Shown one piece after another: positions 42,170 to 50,949 of a stretch of 64,000 nucleotides of DNA. The stretch is from NCBI GenBank assembly GCA_013349325.1, contig DUZX01000015.1, positions 1 through 64,000 of the forward strand, in the 5' to 3' direction. The notes beneath the pieces were generated by a model. It saw nothing but the letters and a program-made list of their open reading frames with translations. It did no database searches and had not been told where the DNA came from. How positions within the stretch are numbered: the stretch's first letter is position 1; each line of letters opens with the position of its first letter. The translations under genes were made by a program, and so were the position numbers. Origin of the DNA: Desulfuromonadales bacterium (lineage in GTDB: Bacteria; Desulfobacterota; Desulfuromonadia; Geobacterales; Pseudopelobacteraceae).

Positions 42170-44422
42170 TTACATCATATCAACCGGATCGATATCGAGC
42201 GTTATCCGCACCGCTGAGCTGACCGGCTTTTGCTGGCGCCAGACCTGAATCAGCCGGTGGAGATCGTTTCGTGTGGGGGCCTTGAGCAGAATCTGGCGGC
42301 GAAAACGACCTCGCAGCCGGTAGATCGGAGCGGGCGCGGGACCAAGTATTTCGACGCGCAGCTTCTGCTCTCGTTTTGCGCTCATCAGAAACTGCGCCGT
42401 CTGTTCGGCCCGTTCCGATACTCCTGACTCAGCCGTACCGGAGAAACTGAAAGCCGCCAGAAACGCGAACGGGGGATAGCCCGCTTCCTGGCGGAACTCC
42501 AGCTCCTGCCGGTAAAATCCGGCGGCATCGTGTTCGGCAGCCGTGCGGATGGCATGCTGTTCCGGATCGGCAGCCTGAATGATTACGCGACCCGGCAGTT
42601 CACCACGGCCGGCCCGGCCAATAACCTGCGACAAAAGTTGAAAGGTCCGTTCAGCCGCCCGAAAGTCCGGCAGACCGAGACTGGCCTCGGCGTTGATGAC
42701 CCCGACCAGGGTCACTTCAGGAAAATCGTGCCCTTTGGCGATCATCTGCGTGCCGACCAGAATATCGACCGAGCCGTCGCTCATACGCTCCAGTAACCGC
42801 TGGTGACTGCCGCGACCGGAGGTGGTGTCACTGTCCATGCGCATGATGCGGGCCTCGGGGAACAGCTCTTTCAGGTCATGCTCGATCCGTTCCGTACCGG
42901 CTCCCATCTCAGAGAGCGTGGTACCGCCGCAGGAGGGACAGGTTCCGGGCGCCGGGACAGTGTAGTCGCAGTAATGACAGATACTCTGGCGGCGCTGACG
43001 ATGATAGGTAAGTGTGACCGAGCAATTCGGACAGGCCAGCGTTTGACCGCACTCCGCGCAGAGCAGAAAACTGGCATACCCGCGACGATTCAGGAAAACA
43101 ATCGCCTGTTGACCGCTTGCCATGGTGTCTGCCAACGCTGCGACCAGCTTCGGAGACAGTGATTCTTTGACACCTTTCATGGCGACCCGCTCCACATGCG
43201 GCATGGGGCGCCCCTCAACGCGCTCCGGCAGCTGCAGTATCGTCAATCGCCGCCGACTGGCGGCCTGCATACTGACGACCAGCGGGGTGGCCGATCCGAG
43301 TACGACAGCCGCCTGCTCCAGCTGTCCCCGCACCAGCGCCAGATCGCGGGCATTGTAGCGCAGGCCGTCCGACTGCTTGAAGGAGGCTTCCTGCTCTTCA
43401 TCCACGATGATGATACCGATATTTTCAAGCGGCGCAAAGACCGCCGAGCGGGCACCGATAACGATGCGGGCCTGTCCGCGCCGGATACGACGCCACTCAT
43501 CATAGCGCTCACCGCCTGAAAGCCCGCTGTGCAAAATGGCGATGCCGCCTCCGAAGCGGGCCTGGAAACGCCCGGTCAGCTGCGGTGTCAGTGCAATCTC
43601 CGGTACCAGCACCAAGGCATTTTTACCCGCGTGCAGAACGTGGGAGATGCTCTGAAGATAGACCTCGGTCTTGCCGCTTCCGGTGACGCCATACAGCAGA
43701 AACGGTGCAAACTGCTGCCGGTCAAGACCGGCGTTGATGGCATCCAGAGCATCTTTCTGACCACTGTGCAGCCGGCGCGGTTCGTCACGCGTAATCGTGC
43801 TGTTTTTAAACGGATCCCGATACACTTCGCGCTCGATGACGGTAACCAGACTCAACTCGTTCAAGCGGGTGAGCTGTGCGGAACAGCTGCCGAAGCGCTT
43901 ACGCAGATCGGCTGCCGAAATCTCGCCCGCTTCACGCACAACCGCCAGAATCTCCAGCGCCTTGGTACTCGGCTGACGGGGTGGTTCCGACCCCGCATCC
44001 GGCTGGTAAAACTTTTCGATTCTAACCGATCGGCCGCCATGGAGCTGTTCAGTATCACCCGGAAGACCGGGACGGATCTGGACGTTGATGCCGGCCGGGA
44101 GTGCCGTCCTGAGGACTTCTCCCAGAGGATGCAGATAATAGGAGGCGGTCCAACGGAAAAATTCCAGTTCACGCTCCGTCCAGAGCGGCTGGCTGTCCAA
44201 CACCTCGATGATTTCCTTCAGCTTGTCGGATGCTGTATCGGTGACGTCACGCAGGATATAGCCGGTCAGACGGCGATTCCCGAAAGGCACCAGGGCACGG
44301 TACCCTTTCAGAGGATGAGTCAGCAGTCGTGCAGGCACCAGATAGTGAAACAGTTTGTCCAGCTGCAGCGGAATGGCAACTTCAATGATGCGGGGAGGTG
44401 CGTACGTTGTTGAAGATGTCAC
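42170..44422 (-). CDS. priA: Primosomal protein N' (replication restart helicase)
   Basis: This is a 750-residue helicase with the start placed at GTG 44422 (an ATG 24 codons earlier lacks a ribosome site). It contains Walker A GVTGSGKTEVYL, an unusual DEEQEASFKQ in place of the common DEEH box, eight zinc-binding cysteines (CAECGQTLACPNC and CHYCDYTV...CPSC), and helicase motifs IAKGHDFPEVTLVG and QVIGRAGRGE. It reloads the replisome at stalled forks. Confidence 0.92.
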   Translation of the reverse strand: MTSSTTYAPPRIIEVAIPLQLDKLFHYLVPARLLTHPLKGYRALVPFGNRRLTGYILRDVTDTASDKLKEIIEVLDSQPLWTERELEFFRWTASYYLHPLGEVLRTALPAGINVQIRPGLPGDTEQLHGGRSVRIEKFYQPDAGSEPPRQPSTKALEILAVVREAGEISAADLRKRFGSCSAQLTRLNELSLVTVIEREVYRDPFKNSTITRDEPRRLHSGQKDALDAINAGLDRQQFAPFLLYGVTGSGKTEVYLQSISHVLHAGKNALVLVPEIALTPQLTGRFQARFGGGIAILHSGLSGGERYDEWRRIRRGQARIVIGARSAVFAPLENIGIIIVDEEQEASFKQSDGLRYNARDLALVRGQLEQAAVVLGSATPLVVSMQAASRRRLTILQLPERVEGRPMPHVERVAMKGVKESLSPKLVAALADTMASGQQAIVFLNRRGYASFLLCAECGQTLACPNCSVTLTYHRQRRQSICHYCDYTVPAPGTCPSCGGTTLSEMGAGTERIEHDLKELFPEARIMRMDSDTTSGRGSHQRLLERMSDGSVDILVGTQMIAKGHDFPEVTLVGVINAEASLGLPDFRAAERTFQLLSQVIGRAGRGELPGRVIIQAADPEQHAIRTAAEHDAAGFYRQELEFRQEAGYPPFAFLAAFSFSGTAESGVSERAEQTAQFLMSAKREQKLRVEILGPAPAPIYRLRGRFRRQILLKAPTRNDLHRLIQVWRQQKPVSSAVRITLDIDPVDMM

Positions 44423-44522
44423 GTGGGTATCCGTAATTTTTATCGGCAGGATAGCATAATCAAAAAAATCGTGTATAATAATGAACCTTTTCATGAGTAC
44501 GAATCGAGCCAGGAAGTTAGTG

Positions 44523-45779
44523 ATGAATCTCTATCAACTGCTTAACATAAAAACTCAAAATGACCCGGACAGCTTACTCCGTTTGCTGACCATTGTGGCG
44601 CTTATTTCGATTATCACCGTTGTCACTCTGGGGAGCTACGGTTTTTATCAGGTTTTTTCAGGGTTTGTCATCAAAAGCGCTGAAGTTGACTCTGTGCAAC
44701 TCTGTCGGGTGCTGATCAACGAACAGAAAGATCTGATGTTTGTGACCCCGCCAGGGAAAAAAGTTGAAATTGGCCTGCATGGCACCGAGATACTGCCGTT
44801 TGACAACCGGCTCAGAGCTTTTTTGGCCCCGTTCAACATCATCAAGGTAAAGATTTATAACCCCGCCAAACAGATCGTCTATAGCACCGATCCGACATTG
44901 ATCGGCAAGGTGGATAGCAACAATCGCCGACTGGCGCATGCACTGTCCGGTGCTGTCGATGCAAAGCTGGTAACCAAGGACAAGGCCAGCGATCTGGCTG
45001 ATGAGACGCTGCGGGATGTCGATGTTGTTGAAACGTATGTACCGATCGTGAGTAGCGACAGCAGGATCGTGGGCAGTTTTGAAATCTATATGAACGTTAC
45101 CCAGTATCGTGCCCAGATCAGCCACGGAGTGCGGCTGGCAACCTCGCTGCTCGGACTTGTGATGGTTGTAGTGTTCGGCTTTTCGTACGTTCTGATTCGC
45201 GGCGGCACCGATCGGCTGAAAGCTGCTCAGTCGCAGCTGAATATTATAGCAATCACCGACTCGCTCACCGGCATTCCCAACCGTGGTCAGCTGATGTTAC
45301 GCGGCGAAGAAGAGTTCGAGCGGATACAAAGGGCTCATAACGGGCAGAGGATGCCGTTAGGCTGCATCATGCTTGATATTGATCATTTCAAACAGGTCAA
45401 CGACACCAAAGGACATCTGGCAGGGGATCAGATACTGCACGGAGTTGCACAGCGGTTGAAAAGCTGTCTGCGCCCGTACGACCTGATTGGACGCTATGGC
45501 GGTGAAGAATTTGTCATACTGCTGCCCGACACGGCATTGGAGCACAGCCTGCTTGTCGCAAACCGGCTTCTGGAGAGAATGAGGCGGGAACCGTTCGAGG
45601 CGGTTGGCCTTCAGCTTTCAATAACGGCCAGCCTGGGAGTAACCATATCCAGCGAGACCGACAGCAGTCTGGCCGATATAATCAAGCGGGCTGACGAAGC
45701 GATGTATAAAGCCAAGAAGTCCGGGCGTGATCGCGTGGCCTGGATGTACGATCCCTTTGATGCCGAGATACACTCGTAA
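44523..45779 (+). CDS. Membrane diguanylate cyclase (GGDEF)
   Basis: This is a 418-residue protein. Membrane segments at about 20-42 and 205-225 bracket a periplasmic sensor region; the C-terminal GGDEF domain has the active motif RYGGEEFVILLPD and IMLDIDHFKQVND. It makes c-di-GMP. The ATG at 44523 follows AGGAAG; an upstream ATG in frame lacks a site. A TATAAT box at 44474-44479 is a possible -10, but I see no convincing -35. Confidence 0.9.
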   Translation: MNLYQLLNIKTQNDPDSLLRLLTIVALISIITVVTLGSYGFYQVFSGFVIKSAEVDSVQLCRVLINEQKDLMFVTPPGKKVEIGLHGTEILPFDNRLRAFLAPFNIIKVKIYNPAKQIVYSTDPTLIGKVDSNNRRLAHALSGAVDAKLVTKDKASDLADETLRDVDVVETYVPIVSSDSRIVGSFEIYMNVTQYRAQISHGVRLATSLLGLVMVVVFGFSYVLIRGGTDRLKAAQSQLNIIAITDSLTGIPNRGQLMLRGEEEFERIQRAHNGQRMPLGCIMLDIDHFKQVNDTKGHLAGDQILHGVAQRLKSCLRPYDLIGRYGGEEFVILLPDTALEHSLLVANRLLERMRREPFEAVGLQLSITASLGVTISSETDSSLADIIKRADEAMYKAKKSGRDRVAWMYDPFDAEIHS

Positions 45780-45807
45780 ATACGGATATCGGCCGGAAGC
45801 GGCTCAG

Positions 45808-46017
45808 CTACCAGTATTTTTGGGGTGGATCAGTCTTGCCGGTGCAGACAATCGCGGAATCAACTATCGCAAACATGTCGCCGATTTCGTTGATCCAGTT
45901 ATCACCTTCTTCGAGCGGAATCGGCACTTCACGCTTACCCAGAAAAACCTCTTCATCGCCGATATAGGCAAACCACTCCAGACTTCCATTCATCCAGATA
46001 ATATTTTTCAGTTCCAT
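45808..46017 (-). CDS. Small conserved-looking protein at end of polyamine operon
   Basis: This is a 69-residue acidic protein (MELKNIIWMNGSLEWFAYIG) with AGGGGA before the ATG and only an eight-base gap after nspC. It ends in KTDPPQKYW. Its position at the end of the speA operon suggests a link to polyamine metabolism, but no family is recognised. Confidence 0.6.
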   Translation of the reverse strand: MELKNIIWMNGSLEWFAYIGDEEVFLGKREVPIPLEEGDNWINEIGDMFAIVDSAIVCTGKTDPPQKYW

Positions 46018-46025
46018 ACATTCCC

Positions 46026-47204
46026 CTACGAGAGCCGCCCTTTAAAATCCTGATACCCGAAACTGCGCGTAACCTTCAACTCGCCGGTTTCCGGCTCCCA
46101 GGTACAGATATGCGGATGCTGAATGCCGTTGAAGGTCGTGGTTTTGACCATGGTGTAATGTGACATATCCTCAAACGCCAGACGCGTACCCGTTTGCAAC
46201 GGTTTTTCGAACGACCAGTCACCGATGACATCTCCCGCCAGACAGGATGCCCCCGCCAGCCGATAGTTGAACGGTTTCTCTCCCGGCGCGAAGCCCCGGT
46301 AGATCTCAGGGCGGTACGGCATCTCAAGAATATCGGGCATATGGCAGGTGGCCGAGACATCCAGAATGGCGATATCCATACCGTTGTGGACGACATCCAG
46401 TACTTCTCCCACCAGAATGCCGGTGCCGATGGCAACCGCCTCACCCGGCTCCAGGTAGACCTCGACATCGTATTTTCTCTTGAAGTATTTTACCAGATCA
46501 ATCAGGCCGTCAATATCATACCCCGCGCGGGTTATGTGGTGACCGCCACCAAAGTTAAGCCACTTCATCTGTGATAAAAATTGGCCGAATTTTTCCTCAA
46601 AAACCCTGGCAGTCCGCTCCAGAGGTTCAAAGAGCTGTTCGCAGAGCGTGTGAAAATGCAGCCCTTCGACTCCGCTCAGGAACCGCTCTCCGTTCCCAGA
46701 GCGGAGTCGAAGGGAAAATTCCCCGTACGGTATGCCGAGGCGGGAGTTGGCTGCACAGGGGTCGTAGATCTCCGTCTGCCCCTCGGAGTGCTCCGGGTTC
46801 ACGCGAAGCCCGACAGAGACTCTGCCGGCCTCTTTTTCCCACTGCGGACGGAAGCGCTCCAGCTGATCGAAGGAATTGAACACCAGATGATTGGAGAGCT
46901 GGAGCAGTTCAGCGACATCACTCTCTTTGAAGGCGGCGGCAAAACTGTGCACCTCGCGATTGAACTCCTCGCGCCCCAGCCGCGCCTCCCAGGGTGAACT
47001 GGCGCAAACACCCTGCAGCGTTTCCCGGATCAGCGGAAAGACGCTCCACATCGAAAATGCCTTCATCGCCAACAGGATTTTAGCACCGCTGCGCCGTTGC
47101 ACGTCATCCAGAATGGCCAGGTTGTGGCGCAAGCGACAGAGATCAACCACGTAAGCCGGCGAAGGGGATTGCTGCAGGATTTTATCGATGTCGATGCCGG
47201 TCAA
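46026..47204 (-). CDS. nspC: Carboxynorspermidine/carboxyspermidine decarboxylase
   Basis: This is a 392-residue PLP enzyme. The PLP-binding Lys is in LLAMKAFSMWSVF, and GLHFHTLCEQ, GGGHHITRAGYD and the C-terminal dimer motif are typical of NspC. It makes spermidine (or norspermidine) by decarboxylation. No ATG fits; TTG at 47204 with GGAG ten bases upstream is the best start, four bases after the dehydrogenase stop. A palindromic repeat (46662-46714) adds a segment (SLRLRSGNGERFLSGVE) between IPYGEF and GLHFHT in an otherwise normal protein. Confidence 0.9.
   Translation of the reverse strand: MTGIDIDKILQQSPSPAYVVDLCRLRHNLAILDDVQRRSGAKILLAMKAFSMWSVFPLIRETLQGVCASSPWEARLGREEFNREVHSFAAAFKESDVAELLQLSNHLVFNSFDQLERFRPQWEKEAGRVSVGLRVNPEHSEGQTEIYDPCAANSRLGIPYGEFSLRLRSGNGERFLSGVEGLHFHTLCEQLFEPLERTARVFEEKFGQFLSQMKWLNFGGGHHITRAGYDIDGLIDLVKYFKRKYDVEVYLEPGEAVAIGTGILVGEVLDVVHNGMDIAILDVSATCHMPDILEMPYRPEIYRGFAPGEKPFNYRLAGASCLAGDVIGDWSFEKPLQTGTRLAFEDMSHYTMVKTTTFNGIQHPHICTWEPETGELKVTRSFGYQDFKGRLS
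46662..46714. repeat. Palindromic repeat, copy D (inside nspC)
   Basis: CCCTTCGACTCCGCTC (46662-46677) is perfectly inverted as GAGCGGAGTCGAAGGG (46699-46714), with a 21-base centre. It lies in frame within nspC and encodes about 17 extra residues in a loop. Confidence 0.9.
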
Positions 47205-47208
47205 CGGA

Positions 47209-48405
47209 CTACAGCTCCGGCCAGTCACCACCGTCCACAACGACGGTCGGCAGCCCCATTGGACCGAGTACTTCCAGGAACTGTTCAGGGTCGAACTGCT
47301 CCATATTCCAGACACCGGGCGCATGCCATTTTTTTGTCAGCATCATGATGGCACCGACTACAGCCGGAACGCCGGTGGTGTAACTGATGGCCTGCGACTG
47401 AACCTCTTTGTAGCAGGCTTCATGATCGCAGATGTTGTAGATGTAGACTTGCCTGCGCTGACCATCTTTGATGCCACGAGCGATGACGCCGATGCAGGTT
47501 TTGCCCCTGGTCAGCGGACCGAGACTACCCGGATCCGGCAGCAGTGCTTTTAAAAACTGGATCGGGACGATCTTCTGCCCGTTGTATTCGACTTCATCGA
47601 TACGGGTCATGCCGACGTTCTGCAGCACTTCCAGATGCTTGAGGTAGTTTTCCGAGAAGGTCATCCAGAACTGGGCTTTTTTGATGGTCGGGATATGTTT
47701 GACGATCGATTCCATCTCCTCATGATAGAGGCGGTAGATGTTCATCGGCCCGATCCCTTCCGGAAAATCGAAGGAGTGTTTGGTGGAGAGCGGCGGCGAC
47801 TCGACAAACTGGCCGTTTTCCCAATGCCGGCAGATGGCGGTCACTTCGCGGATGTTGATCTCCGGGTTGAAGTTGGTTGCAAAGGGCTGGCCGTGACTAC
47901 CGGCGTTGGCGTCGATAATGTCGAGCTCTTCGACCACATCCAGATATTTTTTGGCGGCCAGGGCGGTATAGACATTGGTAACACCCGGATCGAAACCGGA
48001 ACCGAGCAGCGCCATGAGACCTTTTTCCTTAAAGCGTTCCTGGTAGGCCCACTGCCAGGAATACTCGAAGTGGGCGGTATCGAGCGGCTCGTAGTTGGCG
48101 GTGTCGAGATAATCGACACCGGTTTCGAGGCAGGCGTCCATGATATGCAGATCCTGATAGGGGAGCGCCACGTTGATGACCAGCAGCGGCTGCAGCTTCC
48201 TGATCAGCGCTACCAGTTCCGGTACGTTGTCGGCATCGACCTGGGCGGTAGTAATACTATTGCCGAGTTGGGCCGCAATGGCGTCACATTTCGATCTGGT
48301 GCGCGAGGCCAGTGTGATTTCGCTGAAGATGTCGCGCCGCTGGGCGCATTTGTGGGTGACGACCTGACCGACGCCGCCGGCGCCGATGATGAGGACTTTG
48401 CTCAT
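47209..48405 (-). CDS. Carboxyspermidine/carboxynorspermidine dehydrogenase
   Basis: This is a 398-residue saccharopine dehydrogenase-type protein: NAD(P) site KVLIIGAGGVGQVVTHK, then ALPYQDLHIMDACLETGVDYLDTA. It reductively joins putrescine (or diaminopropane) to aspartate semialdehyde, giving the substrate of NspC. The ATG at 48405 follows GGGGGA; gaps of four bases to speA and nspC mark a single operon. Confidence 0.88.
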   Translation of the reverse strand: MSKVLIIGAGGVGQVVTHKCAQRRDIFSEITLASRTRSKCDAIAAQLGNSITTAQVDADNVPELVALIRKLQPLLVINVALPYQDLHIMDACLETGVDYLDTANYEPLDTAHFEYSWQWAYQERFKEKGLMALLGSGFDPGVTNVYTALAAKKYLDVVEELDIIDANAGSHGQPFATNFNPEINIREVTAICRHWENGQFVESPPLSTKHSFDFPEGIGPMNIYRLYHEEMESIVKHIPTIKKAQFWMTFSENYLKHLEVLQNVGMTRIDEVEYNGQKIVPIQFLKALLPDPGSLGPLTRGKTCIGVIARGIKDGQRRQVYIYNICDHEACYKEVQSQAISYTTGVPAVVGAIMMLTKKWHAPGVWNMEQFDPEQFLEVLGPMGLPTVVVDGGDWPEL

Positions 48406-48409
48406 AGTA

Positions 48410-50317
48410 TTATTCCCCCAGATAGGTATAGCCAAGTAATGTTCTGTCCAGCAGTTCGATAAAGTGGCTGCTCTCTTCGATGGAAATATTCTTCAGCATG
48501 ACGCTTTTTTCGAGATTGTCCCTGACTCGCTTCAAAATCTCCGGTCCTTTGTACTGGACGTATTTGAGCGTTTCCCAGGTGGCGTCTCCGTTTATAACCG
48601 TGTCAATCATGTAGCCTGATTTTTTGTTAAATGTTATATGCACGGCATTGGTATCGCCGAACAGGTTGTGCAGGTCACCCAGAATTTCCTGATAGGCTCC
48701 GATCAGAAAAAAACCGATATAATAATCTTCGTCCTTACGAATCTTATGCAGCGGCAGATACTTTGAACGTCCGTTTTCACCGACGAAGCTGGTGATTTCG
48801 CCGTCCGAATCGCAGGTAATATCGGCAATCGAGGCCATGACGTCCGGCTTGTGATTGAGCCGCTGCAGCGGGACAATCGGAAAGAGCTGGTCAATGGCCC
48901 AGGAATCGGGGATCGACTGGAACAGCGAAAAATTGGCGAAATAGGTCTGGCGCATCGAGAGCTGGAAGTTCTGCAACTCCTCCGGAATCGGCTTGATCTT
49001 CTCGACGATGCTGTTGATCTTCTTGATTATCTTCGAATAGAGCCATTCGGCAATCGCACGGTCATTGAGCGTCAGATACCCGAGATTGAACAGACTGACC
49101 GCCTCGTTGATCAGCTGCAACGTGTCGTGGTAATCCTCACGCAGCGAGTAGCGATCGATGCTCTTGTAGATATCGGTCAATTTTTTTACCGTGGGGGCCA
49201 CTTTCTCGGAGGTCGCCAGAATATCCTCAAAATCCGGCATCAGATGCTGCGTGTTGGTGTTGAGGACGTTGGTGACCAGAACCGAGTAGTGCGCAACGGT
49301 GGCACGTCCCGACTCCGAGATGATATTGGGGCAGGCCACACCGGCTTCATCACAGATGTTCTTGATCTGGTAGATGACGTCATTGGCGTACTCTTCCAGC
49401 GTATAATTGACGCTGGAAAAATAGCTCGATTTTGAGCCGTCGTAATCGACGCCCAAACCACCGCCAATATCGAGATACTCGATACCGACCCCCAGTTTTT
49501 TCATCTCGGTATAGACACGGGCGACTTCGATCAGGGCGGTCTTGATCTTATCGATCTTGGTGATCTGGCTGCCGATATGCGAATGCAGCAACTTTACCGC
49601 ATCCAGCATGTTCTGCTCTTCCAGCATGCGAATGGCGGCGATGATCTCGGACATACGCAGACCGAACTTGGCATCCTCGCCACCCGAGGTGGCCCATTTT
49701 CCGGTCCCTTTTGAGGAGAGCTTGACCCGAACCCCCAGTTTGGGCGTAATGCCGGTCTTCTTGGAAAGAACGATGATCTTTTCCAGTTCAAACAGTTTCT
49801 CGACTACCAGTGTAATGTCGAAACCGATTTTTGTGGCATACAGCACCGTCTCGATGTATTCGGCATCCTTGTAGCCATTGCAGATGATCGGCAGATTATT
49901 ACCGCTGGAAATGGAAATTCCGGCTACCAATTCCGGCTTTGAGCCGACTTCCAGACCGATATTATAGCGTTTCCCGTAGCTGGCGATCGCCTCGACTACC
50001 TGGCGCTGCTGATTGACCTTGATCGGATAGAAGGTCTGATATTTGGCCGGGTAATCATTTTCCTGAATCGCGCTTTTGAAGACGCGGTTGATGGAAGCGA
50101 TACGCCCCTGCAGAACATCCATAAAGCGCAACAGAATCGGTGGCTTGATCTTGCGCTTGATCAGATCATCAACCAGATCGCGCAGATCGATGGACTGCTT
50201 GGAGTTTGACGAGGGGTGTACGCAGATGTTCCCCTTTTTGTTAATCGAAAACAGGTCGGCGCCCCAGTTATCAATGTTGTAAATCTTGGCCGAGTCACTG
50301 ACGGTCCATTTTTCCAT
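48410..50317 (-). CDS. speA: Biosynthetic arginine decarboxylase
   Basis: This is a 635-residue PLP enzyme that turns arginine into agmatine. The PLP Lys is in FYPIKVNQQRQVVEAI, and HSHIGSQITKI, DIGGGLGVDYDG and ISESGRATVAHYSVL are family motifs. It opens the polyamine operon. The step from agmatine to putrescine is not encoded here. A strong promoter lies at 50366-50394. Confidence 0.94.
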   Translation of the reverse strand: MEKWTVSDSAKIYNIDNWGADLFSINKKGNICVHPSSNSKQSIDLRDLVDDLIKRKIKPPILLRFMDVLQGRIASINRVFKSAIQENDYPAKYQTFYPIKVNQQRQVVEAIASYGKRYNIGLEVGSKPELVAGISISSGNNLPIICNGYKDAEYIETVLYATKIGFDITLVVEKLFELEKIIVLSKKTGITPKLGVRVKLSSKGTGKWATSGGEDAKFGLRMSEIIAAIRMLEEQNMLDAVKLLHSHIGSQITKIDKIKTALIEVARVYTEMKKLGVGIEYLDIGGGLGVDYDGSKSSYFSSVNYTLEEYANDVIYQIKNICDEAGVACPNIISESGRATVAHYSVLVTNVLNTNTQHLMPDFEDILATSEKVAPTVKKLTDIYKSIDRYSLREDYHDTLQLINEAVSLFNLGYLTLNDRAIAEWLYSKIIKKINSIVEKIKPIPEELQNFQLSMRQTYFANFSLFQSIPDSWAIDQLFPIVPLQRLNHKPDVMASIADITCDSDGEITSFVGENGRSKYLPLHKIRKDEDYYIGFFLIGAYQEILGDLHNLFGDTNAVHITFNKKSGYMIDTVINGDATWETLKYVQYKGPEILKRVRDNLEKSVMLKNISIEESSHFIELLDRTLLGYTYLGE

Positions 50318-50365
50318 GTCTACGTCCCCAACTTCCTGTTTTTCAAAATCCTGAATAAACGTCCT

Positions 50366-50394
50366 TATCTATGGCATACTTCTGTCAAAGTCAA
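50366..50394 (-). promoter_or_regulatory. Sigma-70-type promoter of the polyamine operon
   Basis: On the minus strand TTGACT (complement of 50389-50394), 17-base spacer, TAGATA (complement of 50366-50371). The predicted start is about 40 bases before speA. Confidence 0.65.
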
Positions 50395-50405
50395 TTTTTT
50401 ATTGA

Positions 50406-50430
50406 ACTCCGCCAGAATAACCGGCGGAGT
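50406..50430. other. Hairpin between speA and hsp20
   Basis: ACTCCGCC and GGCGGAGT form a perfect 8-bp stem with a nine-base loop, without a T run. It lies upstream of both divergent genes. It may be a regulatory hairpin or a decayed repeat half-site. Confidence 0.45.
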
Positions 50431-50519
50431 AATGAGTGCCTTGACTTTAGCGATTTGAATGATTACCTTCGGCACTGTTTATAAATTCGGACATATTTTT
50501 CCCGTTGGCAGGTGGTCTC

Positions 50520-50948
50520 ATGTCAAAGTTTTCAGGCCGGAAAGTGTTTCAGCATGAAATGTTTAACCGACACGTCGGTGAGATACGCAGCATGTTGCAC
50601 GCCCTTGAGTTGCGGGACTCCTTCGAACCGGGCGGTAACCGCCCGCCGATGGATATGTATGAGACGGCCGGAGAGGTTATTGTCGAGTTTGATCTTCCGG
50701 GAGTTACCCTGGATGCGATCAATCTCAGAATGTCCGGTGTGACTCTGATTCTTGAAGCGGACAAACCACGTGACCTGCATGATGGTACCTATGTCCGTGT
50801 TGAACGACACCACGGAACGTTTCAGCATTCGGTTCAACTACCCGGCAATATTGACCCTGGGGCGGTACGGGCCGAATACCGGATGGGTGTCGTACGTGTA
50901 ATTTGTCCAAAAAGCGGTGAACGGCTGGTGCCGATTAAGGAGATTTAA
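50520..50948 (+). CDS. Small heat shock protein, Hsp20 family
   Basis: This is a 142-residue alpha-crystallin-type chaperone: PPMDMYETAGEVIVEFDLPGV and the C-terminal MGVVRVICPKS. It holds unfolded proteins. It directly precedes lon, a protease for misfolded proteins, with two bases between stop and start, so the pair looks like a stress operon. The ATG at 50520 is preceded by AGGTGG. Confidence 0.88.
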   Translation: MSKFSGRKVFQHEMFNRHVGEIRSMLHALELRDSFEPGGNRPPMDMYETAGEVIVEFDLPGVTLDAINLRMSGVTLILEADKPRDLHDGTYVRVERHHGTFQHSVQLPGNIDPGAVRAEYRMGVVRVICPKSGERLVPIKEI

Positions 50949-50949
50949 A

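Noticed and set aside
44451-44479. Full sigma-70 promoter for the diguanylate cyclase
   Set aside because: TATAAT is present but the hexamer at the correct spacing (ATAGCA) matches the -35 consensus at only three positions.
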